Shown piece after piece: positions 1 to 8,042 of a stretch of 16,569 nucleotides of DNA (positions are counted from its first letter, which is position 1; each line of letters opens with the position of its first letter). A model generated the notes under the pieces. It was not told where the DNA came from. It did no database searches and worked only from the letters and a program-made list of their open reading frames with translations. Both the position numbers and the translations under genes were made by a program. Source of the stretch: CAZUCD01 sp964618855 (lineage in GTDB: Bacteria > Sumerlaeota > Sumerlaeia > SLMS01 > JANRJK01); assembly GCA_964618855.1 (NCBI GenBank), contig CAZUCD010000080.1, positions 1 to 16,569 of the forward strand, read 5' to 3'.

Positions 1-1
1 G

Positions 2-1090
2 AGCCATGAACTCCGGACCCCCCTGAATGCGATACTCGGGTTCGGCCAGCTCCTGGAAATGGACGAGATGACGGAGGACCAGCGCGACAACATCCACCAG
101 ATCATGCGGGCGGGCAGGCACCTCCTGGCCCTCATCAACGAAGTGCTGGACATTTCACGGATCGAAACGGGGACGCTTTCATTCTCGCTCGAGCCGGTGC
201 CGCTCGCCGCGGTCGTCGCCGAGTGCATCGACCTGATGCGGCCCGGCGGGCGGGAACGCAACATCACCATCCAAACCACGGGGATACCAGCCCGCCAACA
301 CGTGCTTGCCGACAGGCAGCGGCTGAAGCAGGTCCTCCTCAACCTCCTGTCGAACGCCATCAAGTACAACCACGATGGCGGGACCGTGGGCATTGCGATC
401 GAGGCCATGCCCAACGGCTACCTGCGCCTCACGGTCCAGGACTCCGGACCGGGCATCCCCGCGGACAAGTTGGGCCGCCTCTTCCAGCCATTCGACCGGC
501 TGGGCGCGGAAGCGAGCAATGTCGCGGGAACGGGCCTCGGGCTGGCCCTCTCGCGAAGCCTCGTCGAGGCCATGGAGGGCAGGCTCTGGGCCGAGAGCAC
601 CGTGGGATCGGGCTCGCGGTTCCACATCGAGCTGCGGGACTCCCCCTCGCAGGTGGAGGAGTCCCCCGACTTGCCGGAGGCCGGGGCCCGCACGGCTGGG
701 CGTGCGGTTCGCGGGACGGTCCTCTACATCGAGGACAACCTCTCCAGCATCCGCCTCGTGGAGCGGCTCGTGTCGTCCCGACCGGGAGTGCGTCTCATCT
801 CCGCGATGCAGGGAGCACTGGGACTCGAGATCGCCCGGCACCAGCAGCCCGACGCGATCTTCCTGGACCTGAACCTGCCCGACATGCACGGCACCGAGCT
901 GCTCGAGATGCTCCGGACCGGTCCCGCCACGAGGCCCATCCCCGTCGTCGTGGTCAGTGCGGACGCCTCCCCCGCGATGCTGCGGCGCGTGCGGGAGATC
1001 GGTGTGCACGAAAGCCTGCCGAAGCCAATTGATGTCAGGCGGTTCCTCGACGTGCTGGATGCTCTCCTTGCTAAGGGAGCCGAGGATTGA
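2..1090 (+). CDS. Hybrid sensor histidine kinase with C-terminal receiver domain (5'-truncated by window edge)
   Basis: The reading frame is open at the left edge, so the sensor or input region is missing and 362 residues are visible. Numbering from the first visible codon, the H-box SHELRTPLNAI places the phospho-accepting His at residue 2. A HisKA helix pair follows to about residue 60. The HATPase domain shows the N-box (NLLSNAIKY, Asn118), the G1 box DSGPG (147-151), an F-box LFQPFDRLG and the G2 box GTGLGL (176-181). A linker of about 30 residues leads to a receiver domain (about 238-354) with the acidic pair E244/D245, phospho-acceptor D289 in FLDLNLPD, S319 and the conserved Lys341 in PKP. 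All catalytic positions look intact. The protein should autophosphorylate on His and pass the phosphate to its own receiver or on to a phosphotransfer partner. There is no DNA-binding output domain. It converges with the DUF2079 gene, with 9 bp between the stop codons. The stimulus cannot be inferred. Confidence 0.95.
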   Translation, partial: SHELRTPLNAILGFGQLLEMDEMTEDQRDNIHQIMRAGRHLLALINEVLDISRIETGTLSFSLEPVPLAAVVAECIDLMRPGGRERNITIQTTGIPARQHVLADRQRLKQVLLNLLSNAIKYNHDGGTVGIAIEAMPNGYLRLTVQDSGPGIPADKLGRLFQPFDRLGAEASNVAGTGLGLALSRSLVEAMEGRLWAESTVGSGSRFHIELRDSPSQVEESPDLPEAGARTAGRAVRGTVLYIEDNLSSIRLVERLVSSRPGVRLISAMQGALGLEIARHQQPDAIFLDLNLPDMHGTELLEMLRTGPATRPIPVVVVSADASPAMLRRVREIGVHESLPKPIDVRRFLDVLDALLAKGAED

Positions 1091-1093
1091 CGC

Positions 1094-1117
1094 TGGCGCT
1101 CAGCGGCGCCAGCGCCA
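1094..1117. terminator. Inverted repeat at a convergent gene junction, possible bidirectional terminator
   Basis: TGGCGCT (1094-1100) and AGCGCCA (1111-1117) form a perfect 7-bp stem around a 10-base loop. The repeat starts 4 bp after the kinase stop codon and overlaps the last codons of the converging DUF2079 gene. No T-tract follows on either strand, so it is not a canonical intrinsic terminator. The placement is suggestive, but chance is possible in such GC-rich sequence. Confidence 0.3.
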
Positions 1118-2512
1118 CACTTCGAGCACGTCCGTCGAGGACAGCAGCTCCGCCCTCGGGTCGTTTGCGAAACGCTTGCGGGCCGCATCGAGGTCCAACC
1201 CCGTCGTGCCCGCCTGCGGAGAGAGCAGGATGAGGTCGCCGGGCTCTAGGGGGGCATCCGAAGCATCGCCCGAGAGTGGCACGTAGCGGTCCCTGTGCCC
1301 GAGGTAGGGCCCAAGTCCCGACTGGGTCGCGATCGCCACTGTCCTTGGGGCGTCGACATAGGCTGCAAGCTCCCGACGGAGTTCACCCGACCGCTTCATC
1401 TTCGCGATGTTTCGCCACTGCTCCACGTAGGCATCGCCGAGAACCCACGAGGCGGCGCCGACCACGAGGACCGCCCCACAGGAAAGGACGGCGCCACGCC
1501 GTGACTCCAGCCAACCCGGAAGCGGCCGGCCCAGCAGCACGCCCATCCCGTGGATCGCGGCGACTATCAGTAACGCGGAGGACTGGTCGTCGTAGTGGTA
1601 CTTCAGCGAGTACTGCGCCTCGTGAAGCGTGGCCAGATTGACGCCAACCAGAGGGAGGACGGCGGGCAACGCACGCCATCCCGCCATCGGAAGCAGGCCG
1701 AGTCCGAGCAGCAGCAATCCCACGTATAGGACCTTCTTCCCCGCGTCGGCAAATGGCCCCAGCCGGTCCATGTGTCCCCAGTCCTCCTCCCTGAATGCCG
1801 GCATGACGACGCCGAAGATCAGTGCGCCCGCGAGTCCCGCCGCCACCGCCGTGCCCACGGCAAGCCTGAGGTCCCTGAGCACCATCCAAGCGTAGATCGC
1901 CAGCCCAGCGACCGAAGCCACGGCGAGTTCCTTCGTGCACAGGAGCACCGCGACGCAGAAGCAGTACGCCAAGCGGTGCCCCCGGTGCATGGCAAGCAGC
2001 GCACCCAGCACCAGCGGGACGCCGAGCGTGCTTGGGTGGAACTGGAACATGTGGGCGCGCACCAAAGGTCGGTAGAGGAGCATCAGGAGCAGCAGCACGG
2101 CGAAGGCACCCTGCTGTTCCCGGCGAGAAAGTCCCGAAGGCAGGATCGAGCGCGCAAGCGACAGCACGAGCGGGAACGCCGCGGCGACGGCGGCCGACTG
2201 CAGCGCCAGCAACCACAGGGGTGTCGCCGAGATGAGGTAGAAGGGCGACGCGACCGCCGTGATGGGGGAGAAGTGCTCGCCAAGGTGGTTCCGGCCCAGC
2301 ACCCCGCTGTGGAAGCCGTTCCCGTGGGCGATGTTCCAGGCGACGTTGCTGTAGATCCCAGTGTCGTAGTCGTTCAGTCGGAACCGGCGCTCCTGCGCAA
2401 ACTTGATGCTGAACAGGAACGCGAACGCACATGCGAACAGGACGAACGAGGCGACCCGGGTGTGGCGTCCCCGCGTCGCCACCTCGACGGTGGGGGAGAA
2501 GTCCGCCACCAA
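1100..2512 (-). CDS. DUF2079 family multi-pass membrane protein
   Basis: This is a 470-residue polytopic membrane protein of the DUF2079 family, which has an unknown reaction and resembles GT-C type glycosyltransferases in topology. Family-like signatures are the N-terminal stretch NDYDTGIYSNVAWNIAHG (about 47-64) and HFSPITAVASPFY (80-92), with acidic and His residues after the first membrane segment; a KEL motif near 194; and LKYHYDDQSSALL near 303-315. About eight or more hydrophobic segments lie between residues 20 and 360, followed by a soluble C-terminal domain (about 380-470). The first codon is TTG at 2512 and the next is GTG (2509). Either may be the true start, and the purine run AAAGAAG upstream is only a fair ribosome site. 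It begins 4-7 bp after the stop of the DUF1801 gene, so the two are probably co-transcribed and translationally coupled. A role in glycosyl transfer to lipids or proteins is only an inference. Confidence 0.85.
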   Translation of the reverse strand: MVADFSPTVEVATRGRHTRVASFVLFACAFAFLFSIKFAQERRFRLNDYDTGIYSNVAWNIAHGNGFHSGVLGRNHLGEHFSPITAVASPFYLISATPLWLLALQSAAVAAAFPLVLSLARSILPSGLSRREQQGAFAVLLLLMLLYRPLVRAHMFQFHPSTLGVPLVLGALLAMHRGHRLAYCFCVAVLLCTKELAVASVAGLAIYAWMVLRDLRLAVGTAVAAGLAGALIFGVVMPAFREEDWGHMDRLGPFADAGKKVLYVGLLLLGLGLLPMAGWRALPAVLPLVGVNLATLHEAQYSLKYHYDDQSSALLIVAAIHGMGVLLGRPLPGWLESRRGAVLSCGAVLVVGAASWVLGDAYVEQWRNIAKMKRSGELRRELAAYVDAPRTVAIATQSGLGPYLGHRDRYVPLSGDASDAPLEPGDLILLSPQAGTTGLDLDAARKRFANDPRAELLSSTDVLEVWRWRR

Positions 2513-2515
2513 CGA

Positions 2516-3169
2516 CTACTTCTTTTTTGTCTTCGCCGGGGCCTTCCTTGCCGGGACCTGCTTCGAGGTGGCCTTCTTCGCTGCCGCGGGCTTCCTTGGG
2601 GGCTTTGCTGCCGTCCTGGTGACGACTGCCTTCGCCTTCGATGCGGGCTTCCCCTTCGCCTTGGCCGGCGCCTTTTCCGCCCGAGCGCCGCGCGGCGCCT
2701 TCAGGATCGCCTCGTAGGTGGCGATGAAGTCGGGCACCGTCGCGCGCCGGATCACTTCGGCGATCACGTCGAGGGCGAGGTCCTCCGCCTTCTTGAAGCG
2801 GATGCACGACTTCCCCATGTCGAGCTTCTTGCCGGTCTTTGCCCATGCTTCGCGGAACCACTTGCCGAGCGCGGGCTTGCCCTGGCCCGGCACCGCCCCG
2901 TCGAGATAGACGCACATCAGGTAAAGCGACATGTGCCCCTTCTGGGAGGCCAGGCCCGCATACGGAAGAGGCATCCTCGGATCACAGTGGTATCCGGGTG
3001 GATACACGCTGTGCGGGATCGCGTACCCGATCATGCCGTAGGACATGCGCTCCTCGATGCGCGGATCGAGGTTGCTGAGAAAAACCCTGCGCACGGCCTC
3101 GATGGCGGTGCGGCGATCCTCGGGCAGGCTCGCGAGGTATTCTTCGACGGTGGCGGCTTTGCTTTGCAT
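2516..3169 (-). CDS. DUF1801 domain protein with Lys/Ala/Pro-rich histone H1-like tail
   Basis: The 217-residue protein starts with MQSKAATVEEYLASLPEDRR, typical of DUF1801 (YdhG-like) proteins. The domain continues to about residue 158, with family-like stretches such as MSYGMIGYAIP (42-52), MSLYLMCVY (80-88), GKSCIRFKK (119-127) and a closing helix. DUF1801 is a small alpha/beta domain of unknown biochemical role. Residues 161-217 form a low-complexity tail of Lys, Ala and Pro with KAPAK/KPAAAKK-like units and a KTKKK end, resembling bacterial histone H1-like tails. This suggests nucleic-acid or polyanion binding by inference. The ATG at 3169 is chosen because CGGAG lies 10 nt upstream and family homology starts there; a TTG 36 nt further upstream is less likely. 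It lies 64 bp after batE, so read-through from the Bat operon is possible, but I see no convincing promoter or terminator in that gap. Confidence 0.85.
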   Translation of the reverse strand: MQSKAATVEEYLASLPEDRRTAIEAVRRVFLSNLDPRIEERMSYGMIGYAIPHSVYPPGYHCDPRMPLPYAGLASQKGHMSLYLMCVYLDGAVPGQGKPALGKWFREAWAKTGKKLDMGKSCIRFKKAEDLALDVIAEVIRRATVPDFIATYEAILKAPRGARAEKAPAKAKGKPASKAKAVVTRTAAKPPRKPAAAKKATSKQVPARKAPAKTKKK

Positions 3170-3179
3170 GCTCGCAGGA

Positions 3180-3184
3180 CTCCG
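3180..3184 (-). promoter_or_regulatory. Ribosome binding site deciding the DUF1801 start
   Basis: CGGAG on the minus strand sits 10 nt upstream of the ATG at 3169. It favours this start over the in-frame TTG at 3205, which adds 12 residues unlike the family's N-terminus. Confidence 0.5.
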
Positions 3185-3233
3185 ATTGGCTGGCGCGGTG
3201 GTCAATCCGAACCGGGACGCGCTGGCGGTGGCG

Positions 3234-4028
3234 CTAGACGCGTTCGATGGCTCCGGTGGCCACGTACGCGGCGGATCCGTCCGGCAGGCGAAACCGCACG
3301 TATCCGCCGGAGGGCTCCTCCGTCAGCGTCACGGTCGTCCCCGCCGGCAGGACGAGCAGCTCCTGGGCCGTCGGCGTCGGTGCGCTCAGCCCACTCGTCT
3401 TGTCCCTTAGCACGACCGCCTCTGCGCCGCCGCGTCGCCAGCGCTCATTGCCGAACGCGGTGCCCCCGGAAATCAGGACGAACACCGATGCGTACGCGAC
3501 CAGCGACAGGTAGTGGGCCCGCCTGTCGGGATCCGGCGTGCTCATGCCGCGCCACAGGAAGACGCTCCCCGCGACGAGGAAAAGGTCCATGACCACGACC
3601 CAAAACACCGGGGACGTGTGCGTGAAGAGAGCCTCGACGACCACTGCAACGAACGAAGGCGCCTCCGCCGCGGAGGTGGGGGCGATGATGCGGAGCGACC
3701 GCACCGCCCGGTCGTATCCCGGGTCCAAGCGCAGGGCCCGTCGATAGTAGAGGACGGCCTTTCCAATGTCGCCGAGCCTGAATGCGGCCGCGCCTGCGTT
3801 CCCGAGGACCGCCGGCGTTCCATGCCCTGCCCGCGCGATTCCCTCATACATGTCCAGGGCCGAGGTGTAGTCCCCACGCTCGAATGCGCCGTTGGCCTTC
3901 TCCTGCCGCGCGCGCGCCTCCTCGAACGTCATGCCCCCTTCCGCCCGGACAGCGCCGGCAAGGAAGCACACCGACATCGCCAGGCACAGGAGCCATGCCG
4001 GAATCCTTGCCACCCTTGCGTTCGTCAC
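3234..4028 (-). CDS. batE: BatE-like protein: TPR, two membrane segments, SH3-like domain
   Basis: The 264-residue protein has an N-terminal signal or anchor segment (about 8-29). A TPR region follows (about 41-107), including QEKANGAFERGDYTSALDMYE and NAGAAAFRLGDIGKAVLYYRRAL. Two membrane helices (about 137-159 and 172-192) come next, then a C-terminal bacterial SH3-like domain (about 203-264) with VLPAGTTVTL and a closing GGYVRFRLPDGSAAYV pattern. This domain order is that of BatE, usually the last gene of Bat operons, where it sits here. It starts with GTG at 4028 and its first bases overlap the batD stop (GTGA, 4 bp), so translation should be coupled. The TPRs probably bind another Bat protein and the SH3-like domain probably lies in the periplasm, though topology was not computed. 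The exact biochemical role of BatE is unknown. Confidence 0.88.
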   Translation of the reverse strand: MTNARVARIPAWLLCLAMSVCFLAGAVRAEGGMTFEEARARQEKANGAFERGDYTSALDMYEGIARAGHGTPAVLGNAGAAAFRLGDIGKAVLYYRRALRLDPGYDRAVRSLRIIAPTSAAEAPSFVAVVVEALFTHTSPVFWVVVMDLFLVAGSVFLWRGMSTPDPDRRAHYLSLVAYASVFVLISGGTAFGNERWRRGGAEAVVLRDKTSGLSAPTPTAQELLVLPAGTTVTLTEEPSGGYVRFRLPDGSAAYVATGAIERV

Positions 4029-5950
4029 GACCTGGCACCCCCACGTGCGAGCTGGACCAGAACCGCCTCCGCCTCGTCGAGGTCGGACTTGCGTCGGTCC
4101 GGCGAGTCCGCGACGGGCGAGAAGCGCATCTCCTCTGCCTGCGTGGCGACCCGGCGGAACCTTCCGAGCGTCTCCCCGTCGATCCCTGCGCTGCGCAGGC
4201 CCTCGGCGGCCTCGTCTATGGTCAGCCCGAGCGGCGGACGCGCCAAAGCCGCAGCGGCGCCCGACATGATCCCGCGCGAGAGGGACGCATAAAAGTCACC
4301 CTTCTTCGCGGCGGCGAGGTTCCCGCGCGCCTCACGGAGGGCTGCGTCCGCCTGGCGCTTCCACTCCCGGGCCTTGAACGATGTGCTTGTCCTGTCCACC
4401 GACCTCGAGCGGATCGAGATTCCGCCAAGAACCAGCGCCGTCAGTGGCGGCAGGGCCTGCAGCGCCCAGAACCACCACACGGAAAACACGGACGTGCCCG
4501 TCCCGCGAGGATCGTCGCGGCGAAGCGGCGCCTTGTCGATCCAGTCCACGTCCTCGCCCACCTTGCGCGCGCCGCCGCGATTGCCGGCGGGATCCACCGC
4601 GGCCGCTCCCTCGCCCTGCTTCGGCGAAGTCTCGATCGCAATGGCGCTCGTCTGGGTCGGCTTCACGTCGACCTGGAACGCGGTTGTCTTCTTCAGGCTC
4701 CATGTGCCCGCCTTTGTGTCGAACACGGCGATGGCAAGGGAAGGGATCGTCTGCATGCCTGCGGACCGGGCCTGCATGATGAGCTGGAACGTGCGGCGCG
4801 TCACGAGCGCCGAGCGGCGCTCGAACATCTTCTCGTCGCTCGTCGTGTCCACTGGGAGGAACCCGGCGATGTCAGGCAGCTTCGGCGGCGAGATCGACGA
4901 CAGGTTGGCCTCCCCCTCAAGGCCGATCGTGAGCGTCACGGGGTCGAGCTGGGGCGCCTCGTTCCGGTCCACCGCCGCGACCACCTTCACGTCACCGATG
5001 ACCTCGAGGATCGCGCCCGCGGGCGCCGGAGGCAGCGACTTGACCTCCGCGGTCTTCTCCCGCGACCTCAGCACCGCCTGCAGGGAGCGCGGCTGAAGGA
5101 AGGCAAAGTCGTCGTCGAAGCCTCCCGCACCGCGGTTCTTGGTCGGGAGCCGCACGTAGAACGTCGGAAGGCTTAGCGTCGCGGTCCCGCCCTTCATGGG
5201 CACGTACCACTGCCTCGATATGAGCGCGCGCTCGAACTGGGCGCCGTCAAACTCGGCCTTTTCCCAGGCGAGCCCGGCGCCGCTCTCCCATTGGTCGTTC
5301 TTGCGAAGGAACACGAAATCCTGCCCGGGCTTTGGGTCGTCCACGCCGAGTGCCACCGGCGCCGGCAACTCCGGGGCCCGGTAGAGGTAGACCTCCACCG
5401 GGACCACCTGCCGCGACCAGATCGACTGGGGCATCTCCGCCCAGATGAAGTACCGCCCCTCGAGCTGGCGGTTGATTTCGGCGTAGTCCGTCTTCGCCGA
5501 GAGTATCCTTGCGTTTCCCGTGTCGCGCGCCTGGCCGACGATCGGGTTCGTCGTGTAGGTTCGCTCGCCGATTGTGTAGGACGCGGAGGGGATCCTGAAG
5601 TCGCCGGGCTTCACCACCGTAAGCGTCCAGGTCCAGGTTTGCGCGACCCGGACAACGCCATTGATGATGTTTTGCTCTGAGAGAGTGGCCGGGCTGCCCT
5701 CGACCTGGAAGACGCCCGCCTTAGCAAAGTCCGGCGGCTGCAACGAGCCCCCCCGCGCCCCGTCGACCCTTATCGAGAACCGCACGCGGTCGCCCACCAT
5801 CGGGCTCTCCACGTCGAGCTCGGCCGTGACGTCGATCGCGCCGGAGGTCTCCTGGGCATGCGCCTGCCGCGATGGCGCCAACGACGCCATGAGCGCAAGA
5901 AGCGCCAGCACAATGCACGGGAGGAGTCCCCCCCGGGATCTCTCTACCAC
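4025..5950 (-). CDS. batD: BatD-like oxygen-tolerance family membrane protein
   Basis: The protein has 641 residues. A signal peptide (about 1-32, ending AHAQ) precedes a long periplasmic part with at least two similar beta-sandwich segments: about 39-140 (VTAELDVESPMVGDRVRFSI, then PPDF, then a TWTWTLTVVKPGDFRIPSASY stretch) and about 322-430 (DRNEAPQLDPVTLTIGLEGEAN, SPPKLPDI, RRTFQLIMQARSAGMQTIPSL). A Ser/Pro/Gly-rich linker precedes one membrane helix (about 488-510) and a cytoplasmic helical tail (about 525-640). This is the BatD architecture. BatD proteins are thought to work with the BatA/BatB VWA proteins at the inner membrane, with no known enzymatic activity. The start is GTG at 5950, overlapping the batC stop by 7 bp; its end overlaps batE by 4 bp. 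I see no truncation or frameshift. Confidence 0.92.
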   Translation of the reverse strand: MVERSRGGLLPCIVLALLALMASLAPSRQAHAQETSGAIDVTAELDVESPMVGDRVRFSIRVDGARGGSLQPPDFAKAGVFQVEGSPATLSEQNIINGVVRVAQTWTWTLTVVKPGDFRIPSASYTIGERTYTTNPIVGQARDTGNARILSAKTDYAEINRQLEGRYFIWAEMPQSIWSRQVVPVEVYLYRAPELPAPVALGVDDPKPGQDFVFLRKNDQWESGAGLAWEKAEFDGAQFERALISRQWYVPMKGGTATLSLPTFYVRLPTKNRGAGGFDDDFAFLQPRSLQAVLRSREKTAEVKSLPPAPAGAILEVIGDVKVVAAVDRNEAPQLDPVTLTIGLEGEANLSSISPPKLPDIAGFLPVDTTSDEKMFERRSALVTRRTFQLIMQARSAGMQTIPSLAIAVFDTKAGTWSLKKTTAFQVDVKPTQTSAIAIETSPKQGEGAAAVDPAGNRGGARKVGEDVDWIDKAPLRRDDPRGTGTSVFSVWWFWALQALPPLTALVLGGISIRSRSVDRTSTSFKAREWKRQADAALREARGNLAAAKKGDFYASLSRGIMSGAAAALARPPLGLTIDEAAEGLRSAGIDGETLGRFRRVATQAEEMRFSPVADSPDRRKSDLDEAEAVLVQLARGGARS

Positions 5951-7014
5951 GGTTTCCCCTTCGGGTTCGCCTTCGGGTTTCGGCCCTTCGTCAACCGGAT
6001 CTTCTCGCCATCCTCGAGCATGTTCAGGAGCTGGCGCGCCTCCTCAGGGGTCATCTTCCCCTGCTTCTCCCCATCCTTGGGGTCCTTCTCGTTCTGGCCC
6101 TCCGGCTTCGCATCCTGCTCCTGGCCCTTCTCCTCCTTGCCGGGCTCGGGCTTGTCCTCGCGGGGCTGCCCCTGCTGTTGCTGCTCCGGCTGCTTCTGCT
6201 CCTGCTGTTGCTGGCCGTCCTGCGGCTGCTCCTGCTGCTGGTCCTGATTGTCCTGCGGTGACTGCTCCTGCTGCTCGGACTTCTGCTCGGGGGACTGGCT
6301 CCCGGAGTTTTGCTGCTGGTTCTGCTGCTGCTGGTTCTGCTGTTTCTGCTCGTCCTGCTTCTGGTCGTCCTGCTGCTGGTTCTGCTGTTGTGGCGGCTCC
6401 ACGGGGAGCTTCCGCAGGAAGTCCTGGACGAGGGCGCGGTTGTGGGGCGCCTCCTCCAGGTCGGAGGAGGCCAACTCCGCGCCGCGGAACGCGTCGAGCG
6501 CCTCGATGGCGCCGAGGATTGCGGCCTTCTTGTCCTGCTTCTTCTCCAGGGCTTCGCGCGCCTGCTGGAAACGGACGACTCCCTTGTTGTAGAGCGCGCG
6601 GGCGCGGAGGTTGGCATCCTCCCGAGCAAGGTCGGCCGCCGTGTCGAAGTAGGCGACCGCATCCTCCGGACGCTCCTGTTTCGCGGCGGTGAGGCCGAGG
6701 TTGAATGCCGGCGCCGCCACCCCGGGATCGAGCAGCCGTGCGCTCTCGAAGTCGTGCTCCGCGTTCTTCAGGTCCCCGCCGGTGTACAGCTCGTTGCCGC
6801 GCCGGACGAACGCGGGCAGCTTGTTGCCCCAAGAAAACGGAAGTTCCCCCGGGGGCGGCGCGACCTCCGCCGCCTGAGGTTCGCCAATCCTGGAGGCCGG
6901 CGCGGGCGCAGGCGAGATTCCACCCTGCGGCGGTGCCGGCGGCGCGGACGCGGGCTGTGCGGGCAGGCTGCACCACATCAGCGCCGACATGATTGGGACG
7001 AGTGCTACTCTCAT
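5944..7014 (-). CDS. batC: BatC-like TPR protein with long Gln-rich tail
   Basis: The 356-residue exported protein has an N-terminal signal-like segment (about 1-24) and a Pro/Ala-rich linker to residue 60. Three TPR-like units follow: about 66-98 (RRGNELYTGGDLKNAEHDFESA), 99-133 (FNLGLTAAKQERPEDAVAYFDTA) and 134-188, the last with a longer inter-helix insert. Residues 207-320 are extremely rich in Gln with Glu, Asp, Lys, Pro and Asn. The protein closes with a conserved-looking helix, MTPEEARQLLNMLEDGEK (321-338), and a basic end. Similar C-terminal helices occur in BatC and related VWA-cluster TPR proteins. BatC is thought to associate with BatA and BatB in the periplasm. The ATG at 7014 overlaps the batB stop (ATGA). 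The length of the Gln-rich spacer is the unusual element. Confidence 0.88.
   Translation of the reverse strand: MRVALVPIMSALMWCSLPAQPASAPPAPPQGGISPAPAPASRIGEPQAAEVAPPPGELPFSWGNKLPAFVRRGNELYTGGDLKNAEHDFESARLLDPGVAAPAFNLGLTAAKQERPEDAVAYFDTAADLAREDANLRARALYNKGVVRFQQAREALEKKQDKKAAILGAIEALDAFRGAELASSDLEEAPHNRALVQDFLRKLPVEPPQQQNQQQDDQKQDEQKQQNQQQQNQQQNSGSQSPEQKSEQQEQSPQDNQDQQQEQPQDGQQQQEQKQPEQQQQGQPREDKPEPGKEEKGQEQDAKPEGQNEKDPKDGEKQGKMTPEEARQLLNMLEDGEKIRLTKGRNPKANPKGKPW
6055..6396 (-). repeat. Low-complexity Gln-rich coding tract inside batC
   Basis: About 340 bp encode batC residues 207-320. On the plus strand it shows as irregular runs of CTG, CTC, TTG and GTC triplets. It stays in frame and is made of imperfect, not exact, repeats. 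It is a coding spacer, not a non-coding satellite or a CRISPR array, and its length may vary between strains through slippage. Confidence 0.85.
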
Positions 7015-8042
7015 GCGGCTGCCTCCAGTTCCCCCGCGGCGCGCACGCTGGCGCGCGACCGGCGCTTCTCACCGATCAGCGACTCGGCGACAAGCAGGAG
7101 CACGGCGAGTCCGAGCGGCCACTGGAACCGCTCCTCGCGCACGATCCTGCGCGAGGCCGCGAGTTCGCCCTTCTGCAGGGAGTCCAGCGAGTCCACAAGC
7201 GGCGCGATGTCGAAGCGCTTGCCGGGTTCCATGATGTAGGCCCCCCCGCCCGTCTCCCGCGCGATGCCGCGCAGCGCGTCGGCGCCCAGCCGTGAGACGA
7301 CCTTGACCCCGGACTCGTCCTCCATGACGGCGCCCCGCTCATCGCGCAGCAGCGCCCCCTGCTCCGAGCCGATGCCGATGGCGTAGACCACGATGCCCGC
7401 CTTCGCGGCCTCGCGCGCAACCTCGATCGCGCGGCCACTGTGGTCCTCCCCATCGGTGATCAGGAGGAGGACCCGCGATCCCTGCCCGGCCCGGCGGAAT
7501 GCGTTCGTCGCCGTCTCGATCGCGATGGCGAGGTCGGTGCCCTGCGTGGCGATCGTCCTCGGGTCGGCGTCGCGCAGCATGTCGAGGAACACGCCGTAGT
7601 CGGCGGTCAGCGGGCACTGCACGAAGCCGTCACCGGCGAATGGGAGAAGTGCCAGCCGGTGCCCGCGGAAGGTGTTCACCAACTCCCGCACCAGCGTCCT
7701 GGCCGTCTCGAGTCGGTTGGGTGCCATGTCCGTCGCCAGCATGGAGCGGCTGACATCGAGGGCGACGACCAGGTCTATGCCGCGGCGCTTCAATTCCCGC
7801 TCGCGCGTTCCCCAGTACGGCCGCGCCGCCGCGACGATCGAGAGCGCCAGTGCTGCGAGCAGGAGGAGGCCCTTGTGGAAGCGCCGCTGGGGCGAGACGT
7901 CGGGGCTGATGACGCCCCAGGTCCTGCGGTCCGCAAATGCCTCCATGCGCAGCATCCGGCGCCTTCCGGACCATATCGCCGCGAAGACGAGCACAGGCAG
8001 CAGCACGAGCAGCCACAGCACGCGCGGTTCAAGGAAGCCCAT
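7011..8042 (-). CDS. batB: BatB-like inner-membrane von Willebrand factor A protein
   Basis: The protein has 343 residues from the chosen ATG. Two N-terminal membrane segments (about 7-24 and 56-74) lead to a VWA domain (about 88-285). Its metal-ion-dependent adhesion site is intact: DVSRS (D96, S98, S100), T169 in QGTD and D197 in ITDGED. A third membrane helix (about 308-324) is followed by a short basic tail. This is the BatA/BatB architecture, with the VWA domain exposed on the periplasmic side. The ATG at 8042 shares a base with the batA stop (TGATG) and has GAGGAGG 8 nt upstream; an in-frame ATG 72 nt further up would add a poorly conserved N-terminus inside batA. The stop overlaps batC by 4 bp. 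The second position of BatA/BatB pairs in the operon supports the name batB. Confidence 0.92.
   Translation of the reverse strand: MGFLEPRVLWLLVLLPVLVFAAIWSGRRRMLRMEAFADRRTWGVISPDVSPQRRFHKGLLLLAALALSIVAAARPYWGTRERELKRRGIDLVVALDVSRSMLATDMAPNRLETARTLVRELVNTFRGHRLALLPFAGDGFVQCPLTADYGVFLDMLRDADPRTIATQGTDLAIAIETATNAFRRAGQGSRVLLLITDGEDHSGRAIEVAREAAKAGIVVYAIGIGSEQGALLRDERGAVMEDESGVKVVSRLGADALRGIARETGGGAYIMEPGKRFDIAPLVDSLDSLQKGELAASRRIVREERFQWPLGLAVLLLVAESLIGEKRRSRASVRAAGELEAAA

Noticed and set aside
1772..3592. Long plus-strand open frame antisense to the DUF2079, DUF1801 and batE genes
   Set aside because: It is rich in Arg, His and Gly, has no domain-like motifs, crosses three well-supported minus-strand genes, and is the usual shadow of high-GC codon bias.
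6055..6396. Possible CRISPR array or tandem repeat in the CTG-rich stretch
   Set aside because: There are no regular repeats and spacers; it encodes an in-frame Gln-rich segment of BatC.
6943..7014. Lipoprotein signal in BatC around Cys15
   Set aside because: The residues before the Cys (LMW) do not fit a lipobox; an ordinary signal peptide or anchor is more likely.
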